The notes under the pieces are model-generated. The model was given only the letters and a program-made list of their open reading frames with translations, was not told the DNA's origin and made no database searches. The translations under genes and the position numbers were made by a program. 64,000 nucleotides of DNA. It comes from Rhizobiaceae bacterium. Lineage in GTDB: Bacteria; Pseudomonadota; Alphaproteobacteria; Rhizobiales; Rhizobiaceae. Shown here one piece after another: positions 1-9,523 of the stretch (the stretch's first letter is position 1; each line of letters begins with the position of its first letter). The stretch lies in contig JAHBYV010000009.1 in the NCBI GenBank assembly GCA_019635795.1, positions 84,855 through 148,854 on the forward strand. The letters run 5' to 3'.

Positions 1-582
1 AGCGCTGGAATTGGCGCGGGCGACTGCCTTATCGCTCTTTCTGCCAGCGGCAGCACCCCTTACGCCGTGGAAGCCTTGCGGGTTGCGGAATCGCTGGGAG
101 CCAAGACCATCGCGATTGCCAATAATCCCCGAGCCATTCTGTTTAACCACGCCGATATTCCGGTGCTTGTCGAGACACCTGCCGAGGTGATCGCAGGGTC
201 CACGCGCATGGGTGCGGGAACAGCGCAGAAAATTGCGCTCAATATGATGTCCACGCTGATGGCCATTCATCTTGGCCATGTGCACGATGGCTATATGGTC
301 AATCTTCGTCCAGATAATCTGAAGCTCAAGGACCGCGCCGCGCGCATTGTCGCTGCGATAGCCGGTTGTACGCCAGATATGGCCGCCGAGCTTCTTTCGA
401 AAAGCGGTGGTTCGGTGAAAGCTGCAATCCTGATTGCTTCTGGCGCTCAGGACGCGGATGATGCCGAACGCCTGCTGCAAGGCACAGGCCAACGCTTGCG
501 GCCCGCACTTGCAATGATTGAGGGGAGCAAAAGCTCCAATCACGGCGGGGCGAAAACGCCCAAACAGGGAGAATGCAAATGA
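1..582 (+). CDS. murQ: N-acetylmuramic acid 6-phosphate etherase, C-terminal part (start lies off the left edge)
   Basis: The reading frame is open from base 1, so the gene starts to the left; about 193 residues are visible of the usual roughly 300. The segment LIALSASGSTPYAVEAL matches the end of a SIS sugar-phosphate binding domain, and GTAQKIALNMMSTL followed by LGHVHDGYMVNL is the signature stretch of MurQ etherases. MurQ cleaves the lactyl ether of MurNAc-6-phosphate to give GlcNAc-6-phosphate and lactate, a cytoplasmic step of cell-wall recycling. The C-terminal helical part (LLSKSGGSVKAAIL) resembles the UBA-like tail of the family. The stop overlaps the start of the ABC binding-protein gene, so the two are probably co-transcribed and the importer may feed an amino sugar to this pathway (inference). 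GckR-like regulators share the SIS fold but have no such companion transporter. Confidence 0.85.
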   Translation, partial: SAGIGAGDCLIALSASGSTPYAVEALRVAESLGAKTIAIANNPRAILFNHADIPVLVETPAEVIAGSTRMGAGTAQKIALNMMSTLMAIHLGHVHDGYMVNLRPDNLKLKDRAARIVAAIAGCTPDMAAELLSKSGGSVKAAILIASGAQDADDAERLLQGTGQRLRPALAMIEGSKSSNHGGAKTPKQGECK

Positions 583-1838
583 GAAACAAGCTATTCCTAG
601 CCCTTCTTATGGGCACGAGCGTTTTGGGGACAGCGGGCGGCGCATTCGCGCAGGACGCCACGCTGACCATCGAAAGCTGGCGCAATGACGATCTGCCGAT
701 ATGGCAGGACAAGCTGATCCCGGCCTTCGAGGCCGCAAATCCCGGCATCAAGGTAACATTCGCGCCATCCGCGCCAACCGAATACAACGCCGCGCTGAAC
801 GCCAAGCTTGACGCTGGATCAGCGGGAGACCTCATCACCTGCCGCCCCTTCGACGCTTCGCTGGAATTGTTCAACAAGGGCCACCTTGGCGACCTGACCG
901 ATCTTGCCGGCATGGAAAACTTCACAGATGTTGCGAAGTCGGCATGGCAGACGGACGATGGCAAGAGCACCTTCTGCGTACCGATGGCCTCCGTGATCCA
1001 CGGCTTCATCTACAACAAGGACGCATTTGACCAGCTCGGCATCACGCCGCCAGCGACTGAAGAGGAGTTTTTCGCCGCGCTTGAAAAGATCAAGGCTGAT
1101 GGCAACTACATCCCGATGGCCATGGGCACCAAGGACCTGTGGGAAGCAGCCACGATGGGCTACCAGAACATCGGGCCAAACTACTGGCATGGCGAAGAAG
1201 GCCGTCTGGCCCTGATCAAGGGCGAGCAAAAGCTGACTGATCCGCAGTGGGTCGGGCCATTCGAAACGCTGGCAAAGTGGAAGCACTATCTCGGCGACGG
1301 TTTCGAGGCGCAGACCTATCCAGACAGCCAGAACCTGTTCACGCTGGGTCGCGCCGCTATCTATCCCGCCGGTTCATGGGAAATCTCGGGCTTCAACACG
1401 CAGGCTCAATTCAAGATGGGCGCGTTCCCGCCACCGGTTAAAGCGGCAGGCGACACCTGCTACATCTCCGACCATAACGATATAGGCATTGGCATGAACG
1501 CCAAGACCAAGAACCCGGAAGCAGCGAAGAAATTCCTGTCATGGGTGGCTTCGCCGGAATTTGCATCCATCTATGCAAACGCGTTGCCGGGCTTCTTCAG
1601 CCTGTCTTCAACGCCGGTAAAGATGGAAGACCCGCTGGCGCAGGAATTCGTGTCCTGGCGCGACAAGTGCAAGTCAACCATTCGCTCGACTTACCAGATC
1701 CTTTCGCGCGGCACCCCGAACCTCGAAAACGAGACCTGGGTGAAATCAGCCAATGTTATCAACGGCACCGAAACGCCGCAGCAGGCTGGTGAAGAGCTCC
1801 AGAAGGGTCTGGACAGCTGGTACAAGCCGGCAAAGTAA
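573..1838 (+). CDS. Carbohydrate ABC transporter substrate-binding protein (family 1)
   Basis: A 421-residue periplasmic binding protein. The N-terminus is a Sec signal peptide: basic start, hydrophobic run LFLALLMGTSVLGTAG, likely cleavage after GGAFAQ. The mature part begins with TIESWRNDDLPIWQD, the usual opening of family 1 sugar-binding proteins, and contains the conserved hinge segment NDIGIGMNAKTKNPEAA near residue 310. It captures a sugar for the two permeases that follow. Its start overlaps the murQ end by 10 bases; an in-frame second ATG at 579 is an alternative start. A strong hairpin follows the stop, as is common after binding-protein genes that are expressed at higher level than their permeases. 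Substrate is unknown; an amino sugar is suggested only by the murQ neighbour. Confidence 0.88.
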   Translation: MQMRNKLFLALLMGTSVLGTAGGAFAQDATLTIESWRNDDLPIWQDKLIPAFEAANPGIKVTFAPSAPTEYNAALNAKLDAGSAGDLITCRPFDASLELFNKGHLGDLTDLAGMENFTDVAKSAWQTDDGKSTFCVPMASVIHGFIYNKDAFDQLGITPPATEEEFFAALEKIKADGNYIPMAMGTKDLWEAATMGYQNIGPNYWHGEEGRLALIKGEQKLTDPQWVGPFETLAKWKHYLGDGFEAQTYPDSQNLFTLGRAAIYPAGSWEISGFNTQAQFKMGAFPPPVKAAGDTCYISDHNDIGIGMNAKTKNPEAAKKFLSWVASPEFASIYANALPGFFSLSSTPVKMEDPLAQEFVSWRDKCKSTIRSTYQILSRGTPNLENETWVKSANVINGTETPQQAGEELQKGLDSWYKPAK

Positions 1839-1860
1839 CACGTATCCATTTAAGCCAAGT

Positions 1861-1886
1861 CCCGTCCGGCTATCTGGCCGGACGGG
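1861..1886 (+). terminator. Intergenic hairpin behind the binding-protein gene (attenuator or mRNA stabiliser)
   Basis: Perfect 10-bp stem CCCGTCCGGC / GCCGGACGGG with a 6-base loop, between the binding-protein stop and the first permease. No T-run follows, so it is more likely a 3' stabiliser or partial attenuator than a full terminator. Confidence 0.55.
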
Positions 1887-1924
1887 CATGACACGACTCA
1901 TTCGACAATCGGAAGCATCGCCGG

Positions 1925-2857
1925 ATGGTGACAGAGACAGCACGCTCCAAAAGCCCGATACGCTGGCACATTGCTGTGTTCCTGGCGCCCGCTGTGTTGA
2001 TCTATACGCTGGTGATGATCCTGCCGTTGTTCGGCACACTTCAGCTTTCGCTTTACCGCACGATTGACGGCGTTCGGCAATTTGTCGGCATCGACAATTT
2101 TCGCACGCTGTTTGGCGACCCGCGCTGGTCTGCGAGCTTCTGGAATGCGCTTGGCAATAATGTGTGGTTCTTCATCATTCATATGGTGGTGCAGAACCCC
2201 ATTGGCATTGCGCTGGCAGCCATCCTTTCGCACCCGAAACTGCGCTTCGCCGCCTTCTATCGTACGGCAATATTCATACCCACCGTGCTTTCCTTCGTTG
2301 TTGTCGGCTTTATCTGGAAGCTTATCCTTTCACCGCTCTGGGGTGTCGCGCCGTGGATGATGGATCTGGTAGGACTCAAGAGCTGGTTCACGCCGTGGCT
2401 CGGCAAGGAAGAATATGCGCTGACGACGCTCGGGCTGATCTCGGTGTGGCAGTTTGTCGGCATTCCCATGATGCTGATCTATGCCGCTTTGCTTTCCATT
2501 CCCGATGAGGTGATTGAAGCTGCCGAAATGGATGGCATTACCGGCATGTCGCAGTTCTGGAAGATCAAGCTGCCATTGATCCTGCCTGCGATCGGCATCA
2601 TTTCAATTCTGACATTCGTGGGTAATTTCAACGCGTTCGACCTTATCTATTCCGCTCAGGGCGCGATGGCCGGACCCAATTACGCCACCGACATTCTGGG
2701 CACATTCCTTTATCGAACATTCTTCGGCTTTCAGCTTCAGCTTGGCGACCCGAACATGGGCGCAACAATTGCCTCCATGATGTTCTTCATCATTCTGGCG
2801 GGCGTATGCGTCTACCTGTTCGCCATCCAGACGCGCCTGCGGCGCTATCAGTTCTAG
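1925..2857 (+). CDS. Sugar ABC transporter permease, MalF type
   Basis: A 310-residue inner-membrane protein with six expected membrane spans; the first is FLAPAVLIYTLVMILPLFG at residues 19-37. The cytoplasmic EAA loop that docks the ATPase is visible as EAAEMDGITGMSQFWKIKLP near residue 198. The order binding protein, MalF-like, MalG-like permease is that of CUT1 carbohydrate importers. It lies 86 bases behind the binding-protein stop, beyond the hairpin. It works as a heterodimer with the next gene product and the ATPase encoded at 4775. Confidence 0.9.
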   Translation: MVTETARSKSPIRWHIAVFLAPAVLIYTLVMILPLFGTLQLSLYRTIDGVRQFVGIDNFRTLFGDPRWSASFWNALGNNVWFFIIHMVVQNPIGIALAAILSHPKLRFAAFYRTAIFIPTVLSFVVVGFIWKLILSPLWGVAPWMMDLVGLKSWFTPWLGKEEYALTTLGLISVWQFVGIPMMLIYAALLSIPDEVIEAAEMDGITGMSQFWKIKLPLILPAIGIISILTFVGNFNAFDLIYSAQGAMAGPNYATDILGTFLYRTFFGFQLQLGDPNMGATIASMMFFIILAGVCVYLFAIQTRLRRYQF

Positions 2858-2867
2858 GGCGGGAAAC

Positions 2868-3707
2868 ATGAGCACGGCCACCCATTCCCCTGCCCGCACA
2901 TTTGCTGCACATGCGGTACTGATTGCCTATACGGCTATCGCTCTGTTTCCGGTGTTGCTGATTGTCATCAACTCGTTCAAGTCGCGTAACGCGATTTTCC
3001 GTTCGCCTCTGGCTTTGCCGACGCCGGAAAATTTTGACCTGATCGGCTATGCCACCGTGCTGAAGCAGGGTGATTTCTTCCTGTATTTCCAGAACAGCCT
3101 TATCGTGACAGTCGTTTCGCTTTTTCTGGTGTTGCTGTTCGGAGCTATGGCCGCGTTTGCGCTTTCGGAATATCGCTTCAAGGGCAACACGCTGATGGGG
3201 CTTTACCTGGCGCTCGGCATCATGATTCCGATCCGGCTAGGCACCGTTGCTATCCTGCAATTGATGGTCGCCAGCGGGCTGGTCAACACGCTGACGGCGC
3301 TGATCCTCGTCTATACGGCGCAGGGCCTGCCGCTGGCAGTTTTCATTCTATCGGAATTCATGAAGCAGGTTTCTGACGACCTGAAAAATGCCGGGCGCAT
3401 CGACGGCCTGTCCGAGTATCGCATATTCTTCCGGCTGGTGTTGCCGCTCGTTCGCCCTGCAATGGCAACGGTTGCGGTTTTCACCATGATCCCTATCTGG
3501 AACGATCTTTGGTTCCCGTTGATCCTCGCGCCCTCTGAGGAAACAAAGACCGTTACGCTCGGCGCGCAAATCTTCATCGGCCAGTATGTCACCAACTGGA
3601 ACGCTGTGCTCGCCGCGCTGTCACTGGCGATCCTGCCAGTGCTGGTTCTCTACGTCATTTTCTCGCGGCAACTGATCCGCGGCATTACTTCTGGAGCAGT
3701 GAAATGA
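2868..3707 (+). CDS. Sugar ABC transporter permease, MalG type
   Basis: A 279-residue membrane protein with about six spans, the first AVLIAYTAIALFPVLLIVIN. The segment VINSFKSRNAIFRSPLALP after span 1 is typical of MalG-like permeases, and NAGRIDGLSEYRIFFRLVLP near residue 170 is its EAA loop. It follows the first permease by 10 bases with gggaaac before the ATG, and its stop overlaps the next start (ATGA). It forms the membrane channel with the upstream permease. Confidence 0.9.
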   Translation: MSTATHSPARTFAAHAVLIAYTAIALFPVLLIVINSFKSRNAIFRSPLALPTPENFDLIGYATVLKQGDFFLYFQNSLIVTVVSLFLVLLFGAMAAFALSEYRFKGNTLMGLYLALGIMIPIRLGTVAILQLMVASGLVNTLTALILVYTAQGLPLAVFILSEFMKQVSDDLKNAGRIDGLSEYRIFFRLVLPLVRPAMATVAVFTMIPIWNDLWFPLILAPSEETKTVTLGAQIFIGQYVTNWNAVLAALSLAILPVLVLYVIFSRQLIRGITSGAVK

Positions 3708-4765
3708 GTTCGCTTAAGCCTCTGCGCGTCGTTGTTGCGGGCCTTGGCAATATGGGTCGCAGCCATGCGTTAGCATATGAAACAAATCCCGGTTTCGAGA
3801 TTGCCGCACTGGTGAACCGTTCAGACGTACCGCTTCCGCAGGAGCTGGAGCGCCATGCAATTCGCCGCTCGTTCGACGATGCTTTGCGTGAGGAAAAGCC
3901 CGACGTCGCGTCAATCAACACATATTCTGACAGCCATGCCGAATACGCAGTCAAGGCGCTGGAAGCAGGCTGCCATGTATTCGTGGAAAAGCCGCTCGCA
4001 ACCACCGTTGCCGATGCTGAACGCGTTGTGGCCGCCGCAAAGGCAAATGGCCGGAAGCTGGTTGTCGGCTATATCCTGCGCCACCACCCATCATGGGTGC
4101 GCTTGATTGCCGAAGCCCGCGCGCTGGGCGGCCCTTACGTGTTTCGCATGAACCTTAATCAGCAATCCAGCGGGTCTACCTGGGCCACCCACAAGCAGCT
4201 GATGCAAACGACACCGCCGATTGTCGATTGCGGTGTGCACTATGTCGATGTGATGTGCCAGATCACCGATGCAAAGCCAGTCGAGGTTCGTGGCATGGGA
4301 TTGCGGCTTTCCGACGAAATCGCGCCGGATATGTATAATTACGGCCATTTGCAGGTGTTGTTCGATGATGGGTCGGTCGGTTGGTATGAGGCCGGATGGG
4401 GGCCAATGATTTCTGAAACCGCTTTCTTTGTGAAAGACGTGATTTCTCCAAATGGCTGCGTTTCCATCGTCATGGACGAAAGCGCCAAATCTGACGACAT
4501 CGACACTCACACCAAAACGTCGCGGCTACGCATTCACCATGCAAAGACCGGCGAAGATGGCAAGTTTGCCGCGCCTGACCAAATGCTTTCGATGGAGGGC
4601 GAACCGGGCCATCAGGAGCTTTGCGACATGGAACAGGCATTTTTGCTGAAGGCCATTCGCGACGATGTGGATTTGACGCGTCACATGTCCGACGCCGTGA
4701 AGTCTCTTGCTGTGTGTCTGGCAGCAGATGAAAGTGTGCGCACCGGGCGCGCGATAAAGCTGTAG
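3704..4765 (+). CDS. Gfo/Idh/MocA family NAD(P)-dependent oxidoreductase
   Basis: A 353-residue protein. The Rossmann motif GLGNMGRSHA is at residues 12-21, and VEKPLATTVADAE near residue 93 is the EKP motif with the catalytic lysine of this family. The C-terminal part carries the alpha/beta dimer and substrate domain, including a conserved DCGVHYVDVM segment with the expected histidine. Family members oxidise or reduce sugars and cyclitols with NAD(P). Being translationally coupled (ATGA) to the permease and followed by the ATPase gene, it probably acts on the imported sugar. The exact substrate cannot be read from the sequence. Confidence 0.87.
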   Translation: MSSLKPLRVVVAGLGNMGRSHALAYETNPGFEIAALVNRSDVPLPQELERHAIRRSFDDALREEKPDVASINTYSDSHAEYAVKALEAGCHVFVEKPLATTVADAERVVAAAKANGRKLVVGYILRHHPSWVRLIAEARALGGPYVFRMNLNQQSSGSTWATHKQLMQTTPPIVDCGVHYVDVMCQITDAKPVEVRGMGLRLSDEIAPDMYNYGHLQVLFDDGSVGWYEAGWGPMISETAFFVKDVISPNGCVSIVMDESAKSDDIDTHTKTSRLRIHHAKTGEDGKFAAPDQMLSMEGEPGHQELCDMEQAFLLKAIRDDVDLTRHMSDAVKSLAVCLAADESVRTGRAIKL

Positions 4766-4774
4766 GGGGCTGCG

Positions 4775-5776
4775 TTGGGTTCGCTTTCCATTCAGAATGT
4801 AAAAAAGTCATTCGGCAAGGTCGATGTTCTCAAGGGCATAGACCTTGACGTTAAGGACGGCGAATTCGTTGTCTTTGTCGGGCCTTCCGGCTGTGGCAAG
4901 TCCACGCTGCTGCGCATTATTGCCGGGCTTGAGGACGCAACTTCGGGCACGGTGCAGATCGACGGCAAACCGGTAAACGATGTGCCTCCTGCCAAACGCG
5001 GCATTGCTATGGTTTTTCAGACCTATGCGCTTTATCCGCACCTGACCGTAAAGAACAATATGGGGCTGGGGCTGAAGCAGGCCGGTGAAGCTGCCGCCGA
5101 GATCGAAAGACGCATCGGCGTTGCCTCAACCATGCTTTCGCTGGAACCCTATCTTGAACGTCGCCCGGCTGAACTTTCCGGTGGCCAGCGCCAGCGTGTC
5201 GCCATAGGGCGCGCTGTCGTGCGCGAGCCCAAGCTGTTTCTGTTCGATGAGCCGCTCTCCAATCTCGATGCAGCGCTGCGAGTCAACACACGGCTGGAAA
5301 TAGCAGAGCTTCACCGGCGGCTGGGCGCAACGATGATTTATGTTACGCACGATCAGGTTGAGGCCATGACGCTGGCTGACAAGATTGTGGTCTTGAACGC
5401 CGGGCGCATTGAGCAGGTTGGCGCGCCGATGGAACTTTACAACAATCCAGCCAACACATTCGTGGCAGGATTCATCGGCTCTCCGAAGATGAACTTCATC
5501 GACGGGGCGCGTTTGGGCGACACGGCAAAAACAATCGGGGTTCGGCCCGAACACATACTTGTCGATCCCAACAAGGGCGACTGGAAAGGCGTTGTGATCC
5601 ATGCCGAACATCTTGGCGCGGACACAAACCTTTACCTCGACACTGAAAAAGCCGGTCGCATTACCGTTCGGCTGTTCGGGGAATATGCAGCCGAGCCGGG
5701 AACCACGCTTTATGCAACTCCCGTCAACGCGCGCACTTACCGGTTTGACGAGGCCGGTCGCGCGATTGCCAGATAA
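4775..5776 (+). CDS. Sugar ABC transporter ATP-binding protein (MalK/UgpC/MsmK type)
   Basis: A 333-residue ATPase starting at TTG 4775 behind gtaggggg. Walker A is GPSGCGKST (residues 37-45), the Q-loop is [11 protein letters not shown], the ABC signature [14 protein letters not shown] is near residue 132, Walker B is [13 protein letters not shown], and the H-loop is [15 protein letters not shown]. The tail from about residue 235 carries the regulatory TOBE region (IGVRPEHI), rather short compared with 360-residue relatives. It energises the importer encoded upstream. The stop is 9 bases before the convergent end of the next gene. Confidence 0.9.
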   Translation: MGSLSIQNVKKSFGKVDVLKGIDLDVKDGEFVVFVGPSGCGKSTLLRIIAGLEDATSGTVQIDGKPVNDVPPAKRGIAMVFQTYALYPHLTVKNNMGLGLKQAGEAAAEIERRIGVASTMLSLEPYLERRPAELSGGQRQRVAIGRAVVREPKLFLFDEPLSNLDAALRVNTRLEIAELHRRLGATMIYVTHDQVEAMTLADKIVVLNAGRIEQVGAPMELYNNPANTFVAGFIGSPKMNFIDGARLGDTAKTIGVRPEHILVDPNKGDWKGVVIHAEHLGADTNLYLDTEKAGRITVRLFGEYAAEPGTTLYATPVNARTYRFDEAGRAIAR

Positions 5777-5784
5777 TTTGACAG

Positions 5785-6726
5785 TCAATACCCCGCAGTG
5801 CGGTCTACGAGGTTGCGCAGCGGCCTGCCCTCTTCCAGCCCGCGCATCTGCTCCAGCATGGGGCCGACAAGATGTGCAGGGTCCGAGGTCGCTGCCGCGT
5901 GCGGCGTGATGAAAACTTTCGGATTGCCCCAGAACGGGCTGGTCCTGGGAAGCGGCTCCACCTCGAACACATCCAGACTGGCTTCCTTGAGCGTCCCGTC
6001 CTCCAGCGCGCGCAATATGTCCGCATCCCGATGCAGCCTGCCGCGACCGGCACTGACGAGAACCGCGCCTCCAAGCGCATTTGTCCGGCGCAATTCGCGC
6101 AACAATTCGTAATTGATGATGCCGCGCGTCTGGTCGGTCAGCGGCAATAGCACCACCAGAATGTCCGTGGCGTTGAGGAAGGAAATAAGGCCGCTTTCCC
6201 CGTGCCATGTGTTAATCCCATCCAGATTGCGCGGTGTGCGGCTCCAGCCATTGACATGGAAGCCAAGAGCCTTGAGCGCTCTGGCCGCAGCGCCGCCCAG
6301 CTCACCAATTCCCATAATTCCGACCGCAACGTCGCTTGAGGTACGCTGCGCGCGGTCATGCCAGACCTTGCGCTGCTGTTGGGCGCGGTAAGCAGCGCCT
6401 TGCCTATGGTGATCCATCACCCGCCAGACAATGTATTCAACCATGTGCTGCGTCAGGTTGGGGTCCACAATGCGAACAATCGGCACATCCGGCAGTGTCT
6501 GGTCGGCCAGAATATGGTCCACGCCCGCCCCGATCGAGAAAATGGCTTTCAGGTTCGGCAGGCCAGCCAGAACATTCGGCTTTTGCTTCCACACAACGGC
6601 ATAATTGATAGAGGGATCGTTCGGGCCATCTGATTCCAGAACGACCTCGCGCTCTTGCGCCAGCAATTCCTGCCAACGATGCGGATTAAACCCGGTTACG
6701 GAAAGGAGAACGCGGCTTTCTGACAT
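5785..6726 (-). CDS. ghrA: Glyoxylate/hydroxypyruvate reductase A (D-isomer 2-hydroxyacid dehydrogenase)
   Basis: A 313-residue cytoplasmic dehydrogenase. The NAD(P)-binding motif GIMGIGELGGAAARAL lies near residue 138; the conserved arginine and histidine regions appear as VSAGRGRLH and VFITPHAAATSDP, the latter with the catalytic His near residue 274. The N-terminal half lacks the usual catalytic-domain insertions and fits the GhrA branch, which reduces glyoxylate and hydroxypyruvate. Transcribed from its own start at 6726, convergent with the sugar importer. The exact substrate (glyoxylate, hydroxypyruvate or another 2-keto acid) is inferred from the family only. Confidence 0.75.
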   Translation of the reverse strand: MSESRVLLSVTGFNPHRWQELLAQEREVVLESDGPNDPSINYAVVWKQKPNVLAGLPNLKAIFSIGAGVDHILADQTLPDVPIVRIVDPNLTQHMVEYIVWRVMDHHRQGAAYRAQQQRKVWHDRAQRTSSDVAVGIMGIGELGGAAARALKALGFHVNGWSRTPRNLDGINTWHGESGLISFLNATDILVVLLPLTDQTRGIINYELLRELRRTNALGGAVLVSAGRGRLHRDADILRALEDGTLKEASLDVFEVEPLPRTSPFWGNPKVFITPHAAATSDPAHLVGPMLEQMRGLEEGRPLRNLVDRTAGY

Positions 6727-6761
6727 GGCGAATTGATACCCATGGCCGCTCGCATTCGCAA

Positions 6762-8390
6762 CTATTGGCTTACGACACCTTCGCTGGCCGTCTCCATCCT
6801 GAATGCCGCCGAGATTAGCGCACGCGTATAATCCGTTTTCGGCTCTTCAAATATCTGGCGCGATGGTCCCTGCTCGACCACCTTACCGTTGCGCATGACG
6901 ATGACATCATTCGCCAAAGCCCGCACAACTTTCAGATCGTGACTGATGAACAGATACGCAAGATTATGCTTTTCCTGAAGGCTGCGCAGAAGATCGACCA
7001 CTTGCGCCTGCACACTCATATCCAGCGCTGAGGTCGGCTCGTCCAGCATGACGAAGCGTGGTTTCAGCACCATGGCACGCGCAATGGCAATGCGCTGGCG
7101 CTGTCCGCCTGAAAATTCGTGCGGGTAGCGGAAGCGCGTTTCGGGGTCGAGGCCAACCTCTTTCAGCACGTCCACGACAAGTTCGTCACGATCATCGAAA
7201 CCAAGTTCAGGCTGGTGGATTTTCAGACCTTCTTCAATGATCTCGGCAACCGACATGCGCGGGCTCAACGAGCCGTAAGGGTCCTGAAAAACGATCTGCA
7301 ACTCATGGCGCAGGGGGCGCATATCCGAGTAGCTGAGCTTGTCTATCTCCCGACCGTTAAAATCGATCCGCCCCATCGAAGTAATCATGCGCGCGAGCGC
7401 AAGGCCAAGCGTGGTCTTGCCTGATCCCGATTCCCCCACGACGCCCAGCGTCTGCCCTGCCTTCACCTGAACGTCGATGCCATCGACAGCCTTTACATGG
7501 TCAACCACGCGCCGGAAAAACCCCTGCCGGATGGGGAACCAGACCTTTATGTCATCGCCGGACATGACAACCGGAGCATTCGGGTCAGAAGCTGGCGGAT
7601 TGCCCTTCGGCTCTGCGGATAAGAGACGTTTCGTATAGGAATGTTGCGGGTTCTCGAAGAGTTCGCGGGTCGGCCCATGCTCGACAATGCGGCCCTGCGT
7701 CATAACACAGACGCGATCAGCAATCTTGCGCACAATGCCAAGGTCATGCGTGATGAAAAGCATCGACATGCTCTTCTCGCGCTTGAGCTTGGCCAGAAGC
7801 TCCAGAATTTGCGCCTGCACAGTAACGTCGAGCGCCGTCGTCGGCTCATCGGCAATCAGCAGCTTGGGTTCATTTGCCAGCGCCATTGCGATCATGACGC
7901 GCTGGCGCTGCCCGCCCGACAATTGATGCGGATAGGCATAAAGGCGCTTTTCGGGGTCGCGGATTCCAACTTCCCTGAAAAGCTCCAACGTGCGTGCCAG
8001 CGCCTGCGCGTCACTCATGCCCTTGTGCAGCTTCAAGACCTCCATCACCTGCTGAGAGATTGTGTGCAGAGGGTTGAGCGAGGTCATCGGCTCCTGAAAG
8101 ATCATCGTGATGTCGTTGCCGCGAACGGCCCGCAGCTCCGGCTCACTGCATCTCAGCAGGTCCTTGCCTTCAAACACGATTGATCCGTTTGGGTGGCTGG
8201 CGGGCGGATACGGCAGCAATTTCAGGACCGAAAGCGCCGACACCGATTTGCCCGAGCCGGATTCCCCGACAAGCGCGACCGTCTCGCCCTTGCCAATGTC
8301 AAACGATACGTGATCGACCGCCGTTGTCGTGCGCCCGCCCTGCGTGAACGTGACCGATAAATCCTTGATGGAAATCAGCAGCTCACTCAT
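6762..8390 (-). CDS. yejF: Peptide ABC transporter ATP-binding protein with two ATPase domains (YejF)
   Basis: A 542-residue fused double ATPase. Domain 1 has Walker A GESGSGKSV (about residue 41) and signature [15 protein letters not shown]; domain 2 has Walker A GESGSGKTT (about residue 330) and signature FSGGQRQRIAIARAM, each with a Walker B DEPT(T/S)ALD. This tandem arrangement is that of YejF, which powers the YejABEF microcin/peptide importer. The start overlaps the yejE stop (ATGA). It is the last gene of the operon running from 14,380 down to here. In Brucella and Sinorhizobium this transporter has been linked to tolerance and uptake of antimicrobial peptides. Confidence 0.93.
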   Translation of the reverse strand: MSELLISIKDLSVTFTQGGRTTTAVDHVSFDIGKGETVALVGESGSGKSVSALSVLKLLPYPPASHPNGSIVFEGKDLLRCSEPELRAVRGNDITMIFQEPMTSLNPLHTISQQVMEVLKLHKGMSDAQALARTLELFREVGIRDPEKRLYAYPHQLSGGQRQRVMIAMALANEPKLLIADEPTTALDVTVQAQILELLAKLKREKSMSMLFITHDLGIVRKIADRVCVMTQGRIVEHGPTRELFENPQHSYTKRLLSAEPKGNPPASDPNAPVVMSGDDIKVWFPIRQGFFRRVVDHVKAVDGIDVQVKAGQTLGVVGESGSGKTTLGLALARMITSMGRIDFNGREIDKLSYSDMRPLRHELQIVFQDPYGSLSPRMSVAEIIEEGLKIHQPELGFDDRDELVVDVLKEVGLDPETRFRYPHEFSGGQRQRIAIARAMVLKPRFVMLDEPTSALDMSVQAQVVDLLRSLQEKHNLAYLFISHDLKVVRALANDVIVMRNGKVVEQGPSRQIFEEPKTDYTRALISAAFRMETASEGVVSQ

Positions 8391-9523
8391 TTGAACGTCT
8401 TTCGCGGATCGAACGCGTCACGCGTGGCCTCGCCAATGAAAATAAGGAGCGAGAGCATCATCGCCATAACGAAGAACCCCGTCAGGCCGAGCCACGGTGC
8501 ATTGAGATTGCGCTGCCCCTGTTTCAGCAATTCGCCCAGCGAAGCAGAACCCGGCGGCAGGCCAAAGCCGAGGTAGTCCAGCGAGGTCAGGGTCGTGATC
8601 GAGGAGTTCAGGATGAACGGCAGGAATGTGAGCGTTGCGACCATCGCATTCGGCAGAAGGTGGCGAACCATGATTGTTGCATTCGGCACGCCGAGGGCAC
8701 GCGCCGCACTCACATACTCAAAGTTCCGCGCCCGCAGGAATTCCGCTCGCACGATGCCCACAAACGAAACCCATGAAAACAGCATCATCAGGCCAAGCAG
8801 GATGAAGAACCCCGGCGGAAGAATCGCGGCAACGATCATCAGCAGGTAAAGCGTTGGCATGGCCGACCAGATTTCAATGAAGCGCTGCATGGTCAGATCT
8901 GTCCAGCCGCCGAAATAGCCCTGAACAGCGCCGGCTGAAACGCCGATTATCGCTGAACCAATCGTGAGCAGAAGACCGAACAGCACCGAGATGCGGAAGC
9001 CATAAATGACGCGGGCGAGAACGTCGCGTGTCTGGTCATCCGTGCCGAGCCAGTTCCAGTTGCCTATCGTGCAATTCGGGTCGTCCACGCCCATCTGATA
9101 GCGCTGGCAGCGCACCTCCTTCGGATACATCCACGAGGGCTTTGCAGGGGCCGCTTCCGGTATCTCATTGTTCGGCGTGCGGTAGGAATAGCGGATCGGC
9201 GGCCAGATCATCCAGCCATTCGAATTGATCTCATCCTGAATGACGGGGTCGCGGTAGTCAGTCACGGCGAGAAACCCGCCGAACTTCTCTTCCGGATAGC
9301 TTACGACGGCCGGAAACAGAATTTCCCCCTTGTAGAAGGCCAATACCGGACGATCATTGGCAATAAACTCGGCAAACATCGACAAAACGAAGAGCACGAG
9401 GAATATCCACAATGACCAGTAGCCACGCCGGTTAGCCTTGAAGCTTTCCCAGCGCCTCTGATTGAGCGGTGACAGGAACGGTCTCTTGCGCGGCGTGATC
9501 GTGGCTTCTGCGAGCGCCATCAC
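8387..9523 (-). CDS. yejE: Peptide ABC transporter permease YejE
   Basis: A 378-residue inner-membrane permease. After a basic N-terminus ([19 protein letters not shown]) comes the first span, then a long periplasmic insert with [17 protein letters not shown] and [19 protein letters not shown], the diagnostic oligopeptide-permease C segment. The DppC-like EAA loop is [20 protein letters not shown] near residue 277. Its start overlaps the yejB stop by 4 bases and its stop overlaps yejF. A second ATG one codon in is equally possible. Confidence 0.93.
   Translation of the reverse strand: MMALAEATITPRKRPFLSPLNQRRWESFKANRRGYWSLWIFLVLFVLSMFAEFIANDRPVLAFYKGEILFPAVVSYPEEKFGGFLAVTDYRDPVIQDEINSNGWMIWPPIRYSYRTPNNEIPEAAPAKPSWMYPKEVRCQRYQMGVDDPNCTIGNWNWLGTDDQTRDVLARVIYGFRISVLFGLLLTIGSAIIGVSAGAVQGYFGGWTDLTMQRFIEIWSAMPTLYLLMIVAAILPPGFFILLGLMMLFSWVSFVGIVRAEFLRARNFEYVSAARALGVPNATIMVRHLLPNAMVATLTFLPFILNSSITTLTSLDYLGFGLPPGSASLGELLKQGQRNLNAPWLGLTGFFVMAMMLSLLIFIGEATRDAFDPRKTFK

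Noticed and set aside
5126-6208. A 360-codon - strand frame over the ATPase and reductase genes
   Set aside because: It crosses two well-identified genes and has no motif of its own.
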